In this document: positions 1-7,685 of the stretch, piece by piece | Layout: each line of letters begins with the position of its first letter | How positions within the stretch are numbered: position 1 is the stretch's first letter | From: Sphingomonas sp. | GTDB lineage: Bacteria > Pseudomonadota > Alphaproteobacteria > Sphingomonadales > Sphingomonadaceae | Assembly: GCA_025936675.1 (NCBI GenBank) | Contig: JAICSX010000009.1 | Coordinates: 1-64,000, forward strand | DNA length: 64,000 nucleotides | Direction of reading: 5' to 3' | Program-made: the position numbers and the translations under genes | The notes under the pieces: model-generated | What the model was told of the DNA's origin: nothing | Database searches by the model: none | What the model saw: the letters and a program-made list of their open reading frames with translations, nothing else

Positions 1-1055
1 ATCGGAGCGACATTCCCGAACGCGTGAAGCAGCAGTCCGATCGGGATCATCGAGAAAAGGATCGTTGCGCCGACGATTCCGATCGGGATGTCGCGCTCGG
101 TAATTGCAAGCTCGCTGCCGCGGCCCGACTTACGCGCGGCATTGGCCGCAAGGGCGGAGCGGATTCCCGCGATGATCGGACCGATGATCCGAAGCAGCGT
201 CCAGATCGCCGCGACGCCGATGGTCCCCGCGCCGACCATCCGGGCCTTCAGCCGGAAGGCAGAGCCGACCAGCTTGTCGATGTCGCCGGCCGCCGCGGCA
301 ATCATGCCCGGGTCCTGCGTCCAGTGCGGGACGATGACCGCCCAGGTGATCAGCATCCCGACAACCATCGCCAGTCCGACCGCGAGGCCGACGAGATGCC
401 CGACGCCGATGAGCGCCATGGACAGGCTCGCCGAGATTCCGGAAGCGCCCGAGCCGACGCGGAACGTCTTTGCTGCGGCGTCGGTCAGCAGCCGGGTCTT
501 GGCGATGATGAAGTAAAGCGCGGAAACCAGAGTGGAGCCGCCGATCAGCACCAGGCCGCGCTTGTTCTCTTCCGCTCCGCCGACACCCGCGCCGACCTTC
601 AAGACTTCGGCCGCGGCAACGCCCTCTGGGTAAGGCAGGTCCGAGCCGGTCACCAACGCTCGCCTCAACGGAACCGAGTACATGACGCCGAGGATTCCAC
701 CGATGCCGATCACGGCGACCGACAGCCAATAGGGAAATCCCGTCCACCAGCCGACCATGATGAGGCCCGGGAGGACGAAGATGATCGCCGACAGGGTTCC
801 CGCCGCCGAGGCGATCGTCTGGACGATGTTATTTTCCTGGATCGTGGAGTCTCGGAATGCCTTCAGGACGGCCATCGAGATCACGGCCGCCGGAATGGAT
901 GTCGCGAAGGTGATTCCGATCTTGAGGCCAAGATAGACGTTCGCCGCGGTGAAGATGACGGTGATCAGCGCGCCGAGGATGATTCCCCGGATCGTCAGCT
1001 CCTTGATGTTGCCGCCGGTGCGCAGGCTTTCGCCGCTCCCCTCACCACGTGCCAT
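1..1055 (-). CDS. OPT-family oligopeptide transporter (3' part outside window)
   Basis: Integral inner-membrane protein of the oligopeptide transporter (OPT) family, which imports small peptides or metal chelates by proton coupling. Only the N-terminal ~350 residues are in the window; the gene runs off the left edge. Read from the minus strand it starts MARGEGSGESLRTGG, followed by ELTIRGIILGALI and AANVYLGLKIGITF, the typical first OPT membrane segment. Several further hydrophobic helices and the soluble stretch DLPYPEGVAAAEVLKVG, also usual for OPT proteins, follow. The ATG at 1055 lies 1 bp after the stop of the upstream SnoaL-like gene, so the two are probably cotranscribed. Substrate cannot be inferred. 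Confidence 0.85.
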   Translation of the reverse strand, partial: MARGEGSGESLRTGGNIKELTIRGIILGALITVIFTAANVYLGLKIGITFATSIPAAVISMAVLKAFRDSTIQENNIVQTIASAAGTLSAIIFVLPGLIMVGWWTGFPYWLSVAVIGIGGILGVMYSVPLRRALVTGSDLPYPEGVAAAEVLKVGAGVGGAEENKRGLVLIGGSTLVSALYFIIAKTRLLTDAAAKTFRVGSGASGISASLSMALIGVGHLVGLAVGLAMVVGMLITWAVIVPHWTQDPGMIAAAAGDIDKLVGSAFRLKARMVGAGTIGVAAIWTLLRIIGPIIAGIRSALAANAARKSGRGSELAITERDIPIGIVGATILFSMIPIGLLLHAFGNVAP

Positions 1056-1056
1056 T

Positions 1057-1461
1057 CTATTCTCCCAGGTTCATGCAGGCGCCCGGCGGCGCAGGTGTCG
1101 AGTGGCGGCGGATCGCCTGCCAGCGGCCATCGTCCTTCACCCAGACGTCGGTCAGAATCACGCAATCCTCGATGATCCGGCCCAGATATTTGAGGCGCCA
1201 GCGCGCCTGCACCGTGCCGATCATCAGATTTTCGACCACCGTCGCGTTGCGAACCTCAAGCTCGATCGCTTCGACGTCGCGGCGCTGGATGGCGTCGAGC
1301 CATTGCTGGCGGTCCATCATGAAAGGACCGGTCGAGCGCGTTCCGATGAGGACGAAATCGGGATGAACGAGCGACTGCAGCCGGTCCATGTCCTTGCTGC
1401 ACAAAGCGTCACGCCACTCGCTTTCGAGCCCTTCGATCAGGTCACAGTTCGGATCGGCCAC
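1057..1461 (-). CDS. SnoaL/DUF4440-like (NTF2 fold) protein
   Basis: Small soluble protein of about 134 residues with the NTF2-like pattern of DUF4440/SnoaL proteins: an N-terminal helix (LIEGLESEWRDAL), a central segment (LVHPDFVLIGT), then WLDAIQRRDVEAIELEVRNATVVENLMIGTV-type strands and a C-terminal WVKDDGRWQAIRRHST strand. Such folds bind small ligands or are simple enzymes; nothing here fixes the activity. I chose the GTG at 1461 (VADPNCDLIEG) because the fold begins there and a GGGGAGAGA stretch precedes it; an open frame continues upstream to 1584 but gives a low-complexity Arg-rich extension. Next to the OPT gene with 1 bp spacing. Confidence 0.7.
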   Translation of the reverse strand: MADPNCDLIEGLESEWRDALCSKDMDRLQSLVHPDFVLIGTRSTGPFMMDRQQWLDAIQRRDVEAIELEVRNATVVENLMIGTVQARWRLKYLGRIIEDCVILTDVWVKDDGRWQAIRRHSTPAPPGACMNLGE

Positions 1462-1660
1462 TTTGTCTCTCGTCTCTCCCCGCCGCCTTCTTAAGGCCGA
1501 ACGCGGATAAAGCGAATCTCCGTGTCGCGTCGATCCAGAACGTGTCTTTGTGAGATCGAGGCTAGCCACATCGGGCGTTTCCAAGAGCCAACAACAATTC
1601 CTATCGTCCCGGAATTGAAGCTGCGATAATTACGCCACTATCCAACGAGGGGATTTGAGC

Positions 1661-2524
1661 ATGGCCGACGACAAGGATGTTGACGTCACGAAGGAATGGC
1701 GCGCGACGCAGGGTCAAAAGTCCGCGGCGAGCCGCCTCCGGATTTTCGCAGCGATCGCCTGGATCATCGCCATCGGCACCGAGATCGCCGGCGTGGTCAT
1801 GCTCCGGCAGCACAAGTTCGATCACGGCAATCTTCCGCTGCTGATCGGCCTTCTGGTTGTGATTGCGATCTTCGCGATCGCCGGAAACCTCATGTGGAAA
1901 GCAGCAAACCGCCACGATCCTGCGCGCGAGTCCGATCCGGCGCGCTTCTTCTTCCAGAACCAGCTCGGCGCGATCATCACGGTGATCGCCTTCCTGCCGC
2001 TCATTGTCCTGATCTTCATGGACAAGGACATGGACCCCAAGAACAAGAAGATCGCCGGGGGCATCGGCGTCGTCCTCGCGGCGGTGGCGACCTTCATCGG
2101 GGTCGATTTCAACCCGCCATCGGTCGAGCAGTACACGCAGGACATGAACAAGTGTGCGGCCGAGATCAAAGCCGGCCAGCCGACGAAGGATTGCTCGCCC
2201 GAAGTCGCTGACCAGGCGAAGGCTATCGCGCAAGATTCGAAGACGGTTGCCGATGCGACGAAGGATGCTGCGCATCCAAACGGGGCCGACACCGTCTACT
2301 GGATCGCGCCGGAAAACGGCGCGAACAAATCGGCGACGCCGCACGTCTTCCACATCTGCCAGGGCGTCAGCCCGCTCCGCGGCAAGCAGGTCAACAGCGG
2401 ATCGGTCACGCAGGCCTATGCCGAGAATGCGACGCGGATCACCAAGCAGATCCCAATGGAGCAGAAGCAGTGCGGCTTCGCGGGCGCAACCAGCAATAAG
2501 GCCACTACGCCCGCAGCGGGATAA
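1661..2524 (+). CDS. conserved membrane protein of unknown function
   Basis: Protein of 287 residues. A charged N-terminus is followed by about four hydrophobic segments in the first 150 residues (around IFAAIAWIIAIGTEIAGVVM, LLIGLLVVIAIFAIAGNLM, IITVIAFLPLIVLIFM and IAGGIGVVLAAVATFIGV). The C-terminal ~130 residues are soluble, with conserved-looking Cys residues (NKCAAEI, KDCSPEV, HICQGVSP, QKQCGFA) and a segment reading DTVYWIAPENGANKSATPHVF, which suggests an exported cystine-bonded domain. ATG at 1661 has a GAGGGG ribosome site; a TTG two codons upstream is less likely. I do not recognise the family. A strong hairpin follows the stop. Confidence 0.75.
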   Translation: MADDKDVDVTKEWRATQGQKSAASRLRIFAAIAWIIAIGTEIAGVVMLRQHKFDHGNLPLLIGLLVVIAIFAIAGNLMWKAANRHDPARESDPARFFFQNQLGAIITVIAFLPLIVLIFMDKDMDPKNKKIAGGIGVVLAAVATFIGVDFNPPSVEQYTQDMNKCAAEIKAGQPTKDCSPEVADQAKAIAQDSKTVADATKDAAHPNGADTVYWIAPENGANKSATPHVFHICQGVSPLRGKQVNSGSVTQAYAENATRITKQIPMEQKQCGFAGATSNKATTPAAG

Positions 2525-2534
2525 TGACTGCCCT

Positions 2535-2556
2535 CGGCGGCGCCAACGCGCCGCCG
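2535..2556. terminator. hairpin between convergent genes
   Basis: Nine-base perfect arms CGGCGGCGC (2535-2543) and GCGCCGCCG (2548-2556) around a CAAC loop lie exactly between the stop at 2524 (plus) and the stop at 2561 (minus). Position and strength fit a bidirectional terminator, although neither side has a good U tract, so Rho may be needed. Confidence 0.6.
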
Positions 2557-2560
2557 GTCG

Positions 2561-4138
2561 CTATTTCCCGCTGATGTCGACCCCGACGAACGCCGGGGGA
2601 TTCGTGCTGCCGCGCTGGATGAGCAGCAGGACGCTGGTCCGCCCAGCCTTCTTGGCGGCATCGACGAGGGCAACGACCTGCGCCGGAGCCGTCACCGGCT
2701 GGTTGTTCACCGAGACGATGAGGTCGCCGCGCTGAAGGCCCTGCTCCGCCGCATTGGCGTTGGGATCGACGGCCGTGATGAGCACGCCGTGCGCCGTGGC
2801 GGGAAGGCTCGCGGCGCGCGCTGCCTCGGGCGTCAGAGGCGCGAGCGACAGGCCAAGCGTCTTCTGCGCAATCGCCGGTGCATTGGGCGTTCCACTCGTG
2901 CTTCCGCTGTCGGAGCCGGTGATCTTCGCCAGCTGCTCCTCGGTCGGCCGCTCACCGACGGTCACATAGACCGTCGCATGCTTGCCGCCGCGGACGATCT
3001 CCAGCGGCACCCGGGAGCCTGCCTGCGTATTGGCAACCAGATAAGAGACGGTCTGGTCCGAGGTGACCGGTTGGCCGTTGACCTTCACGATCACGTCGCC
3101 CTGAGCGAGGCCTCCCTTTGCGCCCGGGCCGCCGGGCACGACCGAGCGGACGATCTCACCGCTGTTCTTCGGAAGGCCGAGCGCCGCCGCCATCGATTCA
3201 TCGTCGAGCGGCTGGAGGCCGACGCCGAGATAGCCGCGCGAGGGCCGCTGCCCCTTCATCAACGCATCGATCACCGGCTTCGCGAGCTCCGCGGGGATCG
3301 CAAGGCCGATTCCGACCGAGGCGCCCGTCGGCGAGATCAAGGCCGAGTTGATGCCGATGACGTTGCCGTCGAGGTCGAACATCGGTCCGCCGCTATTGCC
3401 CATGTTGATGGCCGCGTCGGTCTGGATGTAGCGATCGTAGGCGCTGCCGCTGCCGAGGCCGCGATGGAGCGCGGAGATGATGCCTGCGGTGACGGTGCTT
3501 CCGACGCCGTAGGGATCGCCGATCGCGATCACCCAGTCGCCGACGCGCGCCTTGGTGCTGTCGCCCCAGCGGACGAACGGCAGGTTGTGGCCGTCGATCT
3601 TGAGGAGTGCGAGGTCCGACGTGTCGTCGCGGCCGATGATTCGGGCGGGATATTCCTTGCCGTCGGTCAGCGTGACCGTGACGCTGTCGACCGTGCCGGT
3701 GCCCGTCAGGCCTGCGATGAGGTGGTTGTTGGTGACGATGTAGCCGTCGGGCGACAGGATGAAGCCGGAGCCAAGCGAGCCCGCCTCGCGGGTGCGCGGC
3801 TGCTGACCGTTGCTGGCGCTTCCACCGCTTCCGCTATTGTCTCCGCCTTGAGAATTGGGATCGAACTGGCGGAAGAACTGCTCAAACGGGTCCTGCGTGT
3901 TTTTTACCGGCACGCGCTGCTTGGTCGAGATGTTGACCACCGCAGGCTGCAGCTTTGCGACGAGATCGGCGAAGGACATCGGAGCGCCGGCGCGCGGTGC
4001 GGACATGACCGCCCGGTCGTTCTGCGCGACCTGCGCCCCTGCCCGGCCCGTTGCGAGAGAGAAGGTGGTTCCCCCCAGAAGCAGGGCCATTGCGACCCCG
4101 TAGGCATAGCGCACTTTGCCGGACTCCTTCAATTTCAT
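2561..4138 (-). CDS. Do-family periplasmic serine protease (DegP/MucD-like)
   Basis: Trypsin-like periplasmic protease/chaperone of 525 residues. An N-terminal signal sequence (AMALLLGGTTFSLA, about residues 15-30) is followed by a protease domain with the catalytic triad H139 (TNNHLI), D175 (SDLALLK) and S249 (GNSGGP). Two PDZ domains follow (about 310-400 and 430-525, with RGYLGVGLQPL and GVLITAVDPNANAAEQGL). A Gly/Ser/Asn-rich linker at about 95-115 sits in the Q-linker/LA-loop region. ATG 4138 has GGAG six bases upstream; an in-frame codon ten residues earlier lacks one. It follows hflK-hflC on the same strand, a common alphaproteobacterial arrangement for envelope quality control. An ECF-type promoter may precede it. 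Confidence 0.92.
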   Translation of the reverse strand: MKLKESGKVRYAYGVAMALLLGGTTFSLATGRAGAQVAQNDRAVMSAPRAGAPMSFADLVAKLQPAVVNISTKQRVPVKNTQDPFEQFFRQFDPNSQGGDNSGSGGSASNGQQPRTREAGSLGSGFILSPDGYIVTNNHLIAGLTGTGTVDSVTVTLTDGKEYPARIIGRDDTSDLALLKIDGHNLPFVRWGDSTKARVGDWVIAIGDPYGVGSTVTAGIISALHRGLGSGSAYDRYIQTDAAINMGNSGGPMFDLDGNVIGINSALISPTGASVGIGLAIPAELAKPVIDALMKGQRPSRGYLGVGLQPLDDESMAAALGLPKNSGEIVRSVVPGGPGAKGGLAQGDVIVKVNGQPVTSDQTVSYLVANTQAGSRVPLEIVRGGKHATVYVTVGERPTEEQLAKITGSDSGSTSGTPNAPAIAQKTLGLSLAPLTPEAARAASLPATAHGVLITAVDPNANAAEQGLQRGDLIVSVNNQPVTAPAQVVALVDAAKKAGRTSVLLLIQRGSTNPPAFVGVDISGK

Positions 4139-4191
4139 CGATACTCCATCAATTGGGGTGAGACGCAAGGTGCTAATGTCGCCATGGCCTT

Positions 4192-4218
4192 AACGCCATT
4201 TGAACGCCTTTGGGTTCC
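4192..4218 (-). promoter_or_regulatory. possible EcfG-type general stress promoter for the Do protease
   Basis: On the minus strand GGAAC (4218-4214) and CGTT (4195-4192) are separated by 18 bases, about 54 bases before the Do protease ATG. The alphaproteobacterial EcfG promoter is GGAAC-N16/17-CGTT, so the spacer is one base longer than usual. Plausible for a stress protease but weak. Confidence 0.3.
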
Positions 4219-4225
4219 GAAGACC

Positions 4226-5095
4226 TTACTTCCCTGCGCGTCCAGTAAATTCCTTCAAATAGTCGTTCTGCGGCGACAAGACGATGGTCGTCGAACCCGA
4301 GAGCCTGCAGCCCTCCTCGCCGATGAACGTGCACCTATAGCTGTGCATGGCCCTGTAGAAGTCGTAGAATTGCGGATCCTTGCCGAAGCTCGCGGCATAG
4401 GTCTGCGCGGCCTCGGCATCCGCTTCCGCCTGGATGATCTGCGCTTGCTTGGCGCCTTGAGCGAGGATCGACTGAGCTTCCTGTTCGCGAGCAGAACGCA
4501 TCCGGTCGAATGCAGCCGTGAGCGGCGCTCCATCCGGAAGGTCAGTACGCTTGATCCGGACATCGAGTACCTGCACGCCGTATTGGCTAGCGATCCGGTT
4601 CAGCGAGGTGCGGACACTGTCCATGATACCCTGGCGCTCCGGCGTCAGTAGCGACGCGAACTCGATCCGGCCAAGCTCATTGCGGACTTCGGAGCCGAGG
4701 ATCGGACGCAGTTGCTCGGTCAGTTGCTCCTCGGTCCCGGCGCTGATCAACATGCGCAGCGGATCGACGATCCGGTAGCGAGCGAAGGCATCCACCTGGA
4801 GGCGGCGCTGGTCGGTCGAGATGACCTGCTGGCGCTGCATGTCGACGTCCTGGACGCGCTTGTCGATCCAGACGAACTGATCGACGAAGGGGATTCGATA
4901 AGCGAGACCGGCACCCGCTCCTCCGATCGGCCTGCCAGCCTCGTAGCGGTTGAGGATCCGAACGGGCTTGCCGAAGCGGACGACGACGACCTCCTTCGTC
5001 TCCGGGACGATCGGGAAGCTGTAGAAAAGCAGAACAAGCAGCAGGCCGACGATGATTGCAGAGAGAATGCCGTGACGGCGGACGAACCCGGTCAT
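4226..5095 (-). CDS. hflC: HflC, SPFH-domain modulator of FtsH protease
   Basis: Membrane-anchored band-7/SPFH protein of 289 residues that forms the HflKC cage around FtsH and modulates degradation of membrane and regulatory proteins. One N-terminal membrane helix (about 11-29, AIIVGLLLVLLFYSF) is followed by the SPFH domain (VPETKEVVVVRFGKPV; DVDMQRQQVISTDQRRLQVDAFARYRI) and the HflC signature region near GVQVLDVRIKRTDLP. A long helix rich in Ala, Gln and Glu (about 205-240) follows. Its ATG overlaps the hflK stop by four bases (ATGA), so the two are translationally coupled. Confidence 0.95.
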   Translation of the reverse strand: MTGFVRRHGILSAIIVGLLLVLLFYSFPIVPETKEVVVVRFGKPVRILNRYEAGRPIGGAGAGLAYRIPFVDQFVWIDKRVQDVDMQRQQVISTDQRRLQVDAFARYRIVDPLRMLISAGTEEQLTEQLRPILGSEVRNELGRIEFASLLTPERQGIMDSVRTSLNRIASQYGVQVLDVRIKRTDLPDGAPLTAAFDRMRSAREQEAQSILAQGAKQAQIIQAEADAEAAQTYAASFGKDPQFYDFYRAMHSYRCTFIGEEGCRLSGSTTIVLSPQNDYLKEFTGRAGK

Positions 5096-6213
5096 TGCTG
5101 TTTCTCCTGATCGGCCGCTTGGCCCTTCTGGACTTGTGGCAATGGCAGGTACGGCGTGACCCCTGGAGTCTCTACGATTGTCTTGTCGACCTTCGAAAGC
5201 ACGTCTTCCATCGTCTCATAATACATCCGGCGGCGAGTGACTTCGGGGGCGAGCTTGTACTGCTCGTAGACCTTGTCGAAAGCAGTCGCCTCGCCCTGCG
5301 CTTTCTGGTGCAGCTGCAGCGCGTATGAGTTAGCATTGTTCACATATTGCTGGGCCTGCTGCTGGGCCGCAGTGACTTTCTTGAAGGCATCGTTCACTTC
5401 ATCGGGCGGGTCGGCCTGCTTGATCGCGATGCCCTGCACCTGGATTCCGCTGCGATAGGAATCGAGGATCCGCTGCATATTCTCCGCGACCCGAAGCTCG
5501 ATTTCGGCGCGCTTGTCGCCCATCGCGTCGTTCAAAGTCACCTGGCTGATCACGGCGCGCATGGCGCTGTTGGCCACTTCGCGGATGGTCTCTTCGGGCT
5601 GCGCCATTTGGAACAGGTAAAGTTCCGGGCTGCGGATGTTCCACCGCACCGTGTAAGCGAGATCGATCAGGTTCTGGTCGCCGGTCAGCATCAGATCGTC
5701 GGCGCTTTCCGAGCCGAGGTCGAAGGTCTGGATCTTCTGGACGTCGACCTTCTTTACGCGTTCGATCGGCGCCGGTAGCGTGAAGCTGACCCCGGGCCCG
5801 AGCGTTCGGCTGTAGCGGCCGAAGGTCGTGACGACGCCGCTCTGCCCGGGGGCGATCGAATGGGTGCTTGTGACGAGCAGCCAGATCAGCACCAAGGCAA
5901 TGGCGACCCACAATATGAACGAACCGTCGGCGCGGGCCGGTATACCGCCGCCGCCTCCGCCGCCGCCGCCGCCGCCAAATCGCGCACGGCTGCGACGGAC
6001 GAGCTCGTCGAGCGCGGAGATGTTCGCGCCGCCGCCGAGACGTTTCGGCCGGCGCGGCGTTTCGCCCCACGGGCCATTGCCCTGGCCAGCGTCATCGCCC
6101 GGAGCGGGATCGCCGCCGCTGTCGCTTCCGCTCGGCCCCCAGGGCCCCTTATTGTCGGCGTTCAGGCCGCGGAGGCGGCTGCCCCACCCGAGAAAGATGC
6201 TCATCGCGCGCAT
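5092..6213 (-). CDS. hflK: HflK, SPFH-domain modulator of FtsH protease
   Basis: Partner of HflC, 373 residues. A Gly/Pro-rich cytoplasmic N-terminus with WGPSG and GNGPWG motifs (typical of HflK) ends in an unbroken run of 11 glycines (about 80-90). One membrane helix (about 98-117) and the SPFH domain follow (SGVVTTFGRYSRTLGPGVSFTLP; VDVQKIQTFDLGS; DLMLTGDQNLIDLAYTVRW), then a long helical tail (VTAAQQQAQQYVNNANSYA). The start could equally be the ATG at 6204 (MSIFLGWG); neither start has a clear ribosome site. First gene of hflK-hflC-Do protease. Confidence 0.94.
   Translation of the reverse strand: MRAMSIFLGWGSRLRGLNADNKGPWGPSGSDSGGDPAPGDDAGQGNGPWGETPRRPKRLGGGANISALDELVRRSRARFGGGGGGGGGGGIPARADGSFILWVAIALVLIWLLVTSTHSIAPGQSGVVTTFGRYSRTLGPGVSFTLPAPIERVKKVDVQKIQTFDLGSESADDLMLTGDQNLIDLAYTVRWNIRSPELYLFQMAQPEETIREVANSAMRAVISQVTLNDAMGDKRAEIELRVAENMQRILDSYRSGIQVQGIAIKQADPPDEVNDAFKKVTAAQQQAQQYVNNANSYALQLHQKAQGEATAFDKVYEQYKLAPEVTRRRMYYETMEDVLSKVDKTIVETPGVTPYLPLPQVQKGQAADQEKQQ
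5944..5976. repeat. GCC/GGC trinucleotide tract in hflK
   Basis: Near-perfect CCG/GCC triplet tract coding for the 11-glycine run in HflK just before its membrane helix. Being in-frame triplets, gains or losses would alter linker length without a frameshift. Confidence 0.8.
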
Positions 6214-6267
6214 CTATAGGGAGCGGCGCAGACGAAAAACAGTGGCAAGCGCCCTTGGCGTTCCTAT

Positions 6268-7233
6268 GTGCGGCACAGGGCCCATCCCGTCGATCCCCTG
6301 ACCGACCTGCCGCATGACGAGCTGATCCGCTCGCGCAAGCTGGCGAACGGGGTGGCGACAATCATCGCCGACGCGACCGGCCTCAGCGATGCCGAGAGCA
6401 AGCAGCTCGAATACGAACTTCGCGCCGCGGCGACATCGCTGCCGGGCGTCAACGAGGCGCGCGTCGCCCTGACCGCCAGCCAGCCGCATCGGACACTTAT
6501 CGCGATCGGCAGCGGCAAAGGCGGGGTCGGCAAGTCGACCGTCTCCGCCAATCTCGCGATTGCGCTCGCCAAGCGCGGCAAGAAGGTCGGACTGATCGAC
6601 GCCGACGTTTATGGCCCTTCGCAACCCACCTTGCTTGGGAGCCATGAGAAGCCGACCGCCGAGAACGACAAGCTCATCCCCGTCGAGGCGCACGGCATTC
6701 GCTTTCTCTCTCTCGGCCAGCTCGTCGCTCCCGGTCATGCGCTTGCCTGGCGCGGGCCGATGGCGACGGGCGCGCTCAACAATCTGCTCGAAGCAGAGTG
6801 GGGCGACGCCGAGCTACTGCTGGTCGATCTTCCGCCGGGCACCGGCGACGTCCAGATCACTCTCGTCCAACGCTCGCGACCCGCGGGCGCCATCATTGTC
6901 TCGACACCGCAGGACCTGTCGCTGATCGACGCGCGCCGCGCGGTCGACCTGTTCAACAAGATGAGCGTGCCTGTCCTCGGCGTCATCGAAAACATGGCGA
7001 CCTTCACCTGTCCGCATTGCGGCGAGGCGTCGCACCCGTTCGGAAGCGGCGGGGCGGAGGATGCCGCCGCGGAAATGGGCGTCCCGTTCCTCGGCCGCTT
7101 GCCGCTTTCACTCGCGATCCGCGAGGCCTCGGACGAAGGCAAGCCGCCGGCGACTTCCAGCGGACCTGAGGCGGACGCGTTCGATGCGATCGCAGCCAGG
7201 TTGCTCGAAATGCTGGAAACACCCGTCCACTGA
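6268..7233 (+). CDS. Mrp/ApbC-family iron-sulfur carrier P-loop ATPase
   Basis: Soluble P-loop ATPase of 321 residues that carries and delivers Fe-S clusters. A short MIP18-like N-terminal region (about 10-70) is followed by the deviant Walker A GSGKGGVGKS (81-90). VGLIDADVYGPSQPTLLG, the Walker B-like LLLVDLPPGTGD (about 184-194), and the cluster-binding CxxC (C248-PH-C251 within ENMATFTCPHCG) come next; all are Mrp hallmarks. The only available start in the open frame is the GTG at 6268; the frame is closed upstream at 6217. Divergent from hflK with a 54-bp gap. Confidence 0.93.
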   Translation: MRHRAHPVDPLTDLPHDELIRSRKLANGVATIIADATGLSDAESKQLEYELRAAATSLPGVNEARVALTASQPHRTLIAIGSGKGGVGKSTVSANLAIALAKRGKKVGLIDADVYGPSQPTLLGSHEKPTAENDKLIPVEAHGIRFLSLGQLVAPGHALAWRGPMATGALNNLLEAEWGDAELLLVDLPPGTGDVQITLVQRSRPAGAIIVSTPQDLSLIDARRAVDLFNKMSVPVLGVIENMATFTCPHCGEASHPFGSGGAEDAAAEMGVPFLGRLPLSLAIREASDEGKPPATSSGPEADAFDAIAARLLEMLETPVH

Positions 7234-7247
7234 GCCGTTGTCAGTCT

Positions 7248-7685
7248 ATGCCACTCACCCGCGACGAAGACATTTCAGAGCTGCTCCGCAATGCGCGAAC
7301 GATCGCGATGGTCGGCGCGTCGGACCGGCCCGACCGACCATCTTACGGCGTGATGAAGTTCCTACAGGACTGGGGCTATCGCGTGATCCCGGTGAACCCG
7401 CAGATCACCGGCGAGCATGTGCACGGCGAGTTCGTCTGGCGCGAACTCGCGCAGATCGGCGTTCCAATCGATATCGTCGACATTTTCCGCCGCCCGGAAG
7501 CGGCGGCCGAGGCGGTCGAGCAGGCGATTTTTGTCGGCGCCAAGGCGGTGTGGATGCAGATCGGCGTGATCAACGAGGAAGCAGCGACCAAGGCGGAGGC
7601 CACGGGTCTCAAGGTGGTGATGGACCGCTGCCCGAAGATCGAGATTCCGCGGCTCGGAATTCCCAGGGTCGGCGCGGAAGGCTAA
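7248..7685 (+). CDS. CoA-binding domain protein (YccU type)
   Basis: Single-domain Rossmann protein of 145 residues matching the stand-alone CoA-binding family. The motif TIAMVGASDRPDRPSYGVMKFL (about 18-39) is followed by GYRVIPVNPQI, a middle strand reading IDIVDIFRRPEAAAEAVEQAI, then KAVWMQIGVINEEAA and VVMDRCPKIE. The conserved Cys in MDRCPKIE is typical. Family members are thought to bind CoA or nucleotide; no reaction is firmly known. It starts 14 bp after mrp and is probably cotranscribed. Its TAA stop shares bases with the convergent pmbA stop. Confidence 0.85.
   Translation: MPLTRDEDISELLRNARTIAMVGASDRPDRPSYGVMKFLQDWGYRVIPVNPQITGEHVHGEFVWRELAQIGVPIDIVDIFRRPEAAAEAVEQAIFVGAKAVWMQIGVINEEAATKAEATGLKVVMDRCPKIEIPRLGIPRVGAEG

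Noticed and set aside
24..1175. Plus-strand 383-codon open frame at the left edge
   Set aside because: Asp/Arg-rich shadow of the minus-strand OPT transporter, whose membrane segments are clear.
2789..4651. Plus-strand 620-codon open frame
   Set aside because: Runs antisense to the Do protease and hflC; composition is Arg/Ala/Asp-rich without motifs, while the opposite strand has the full catalytic triad and SPFH domain.
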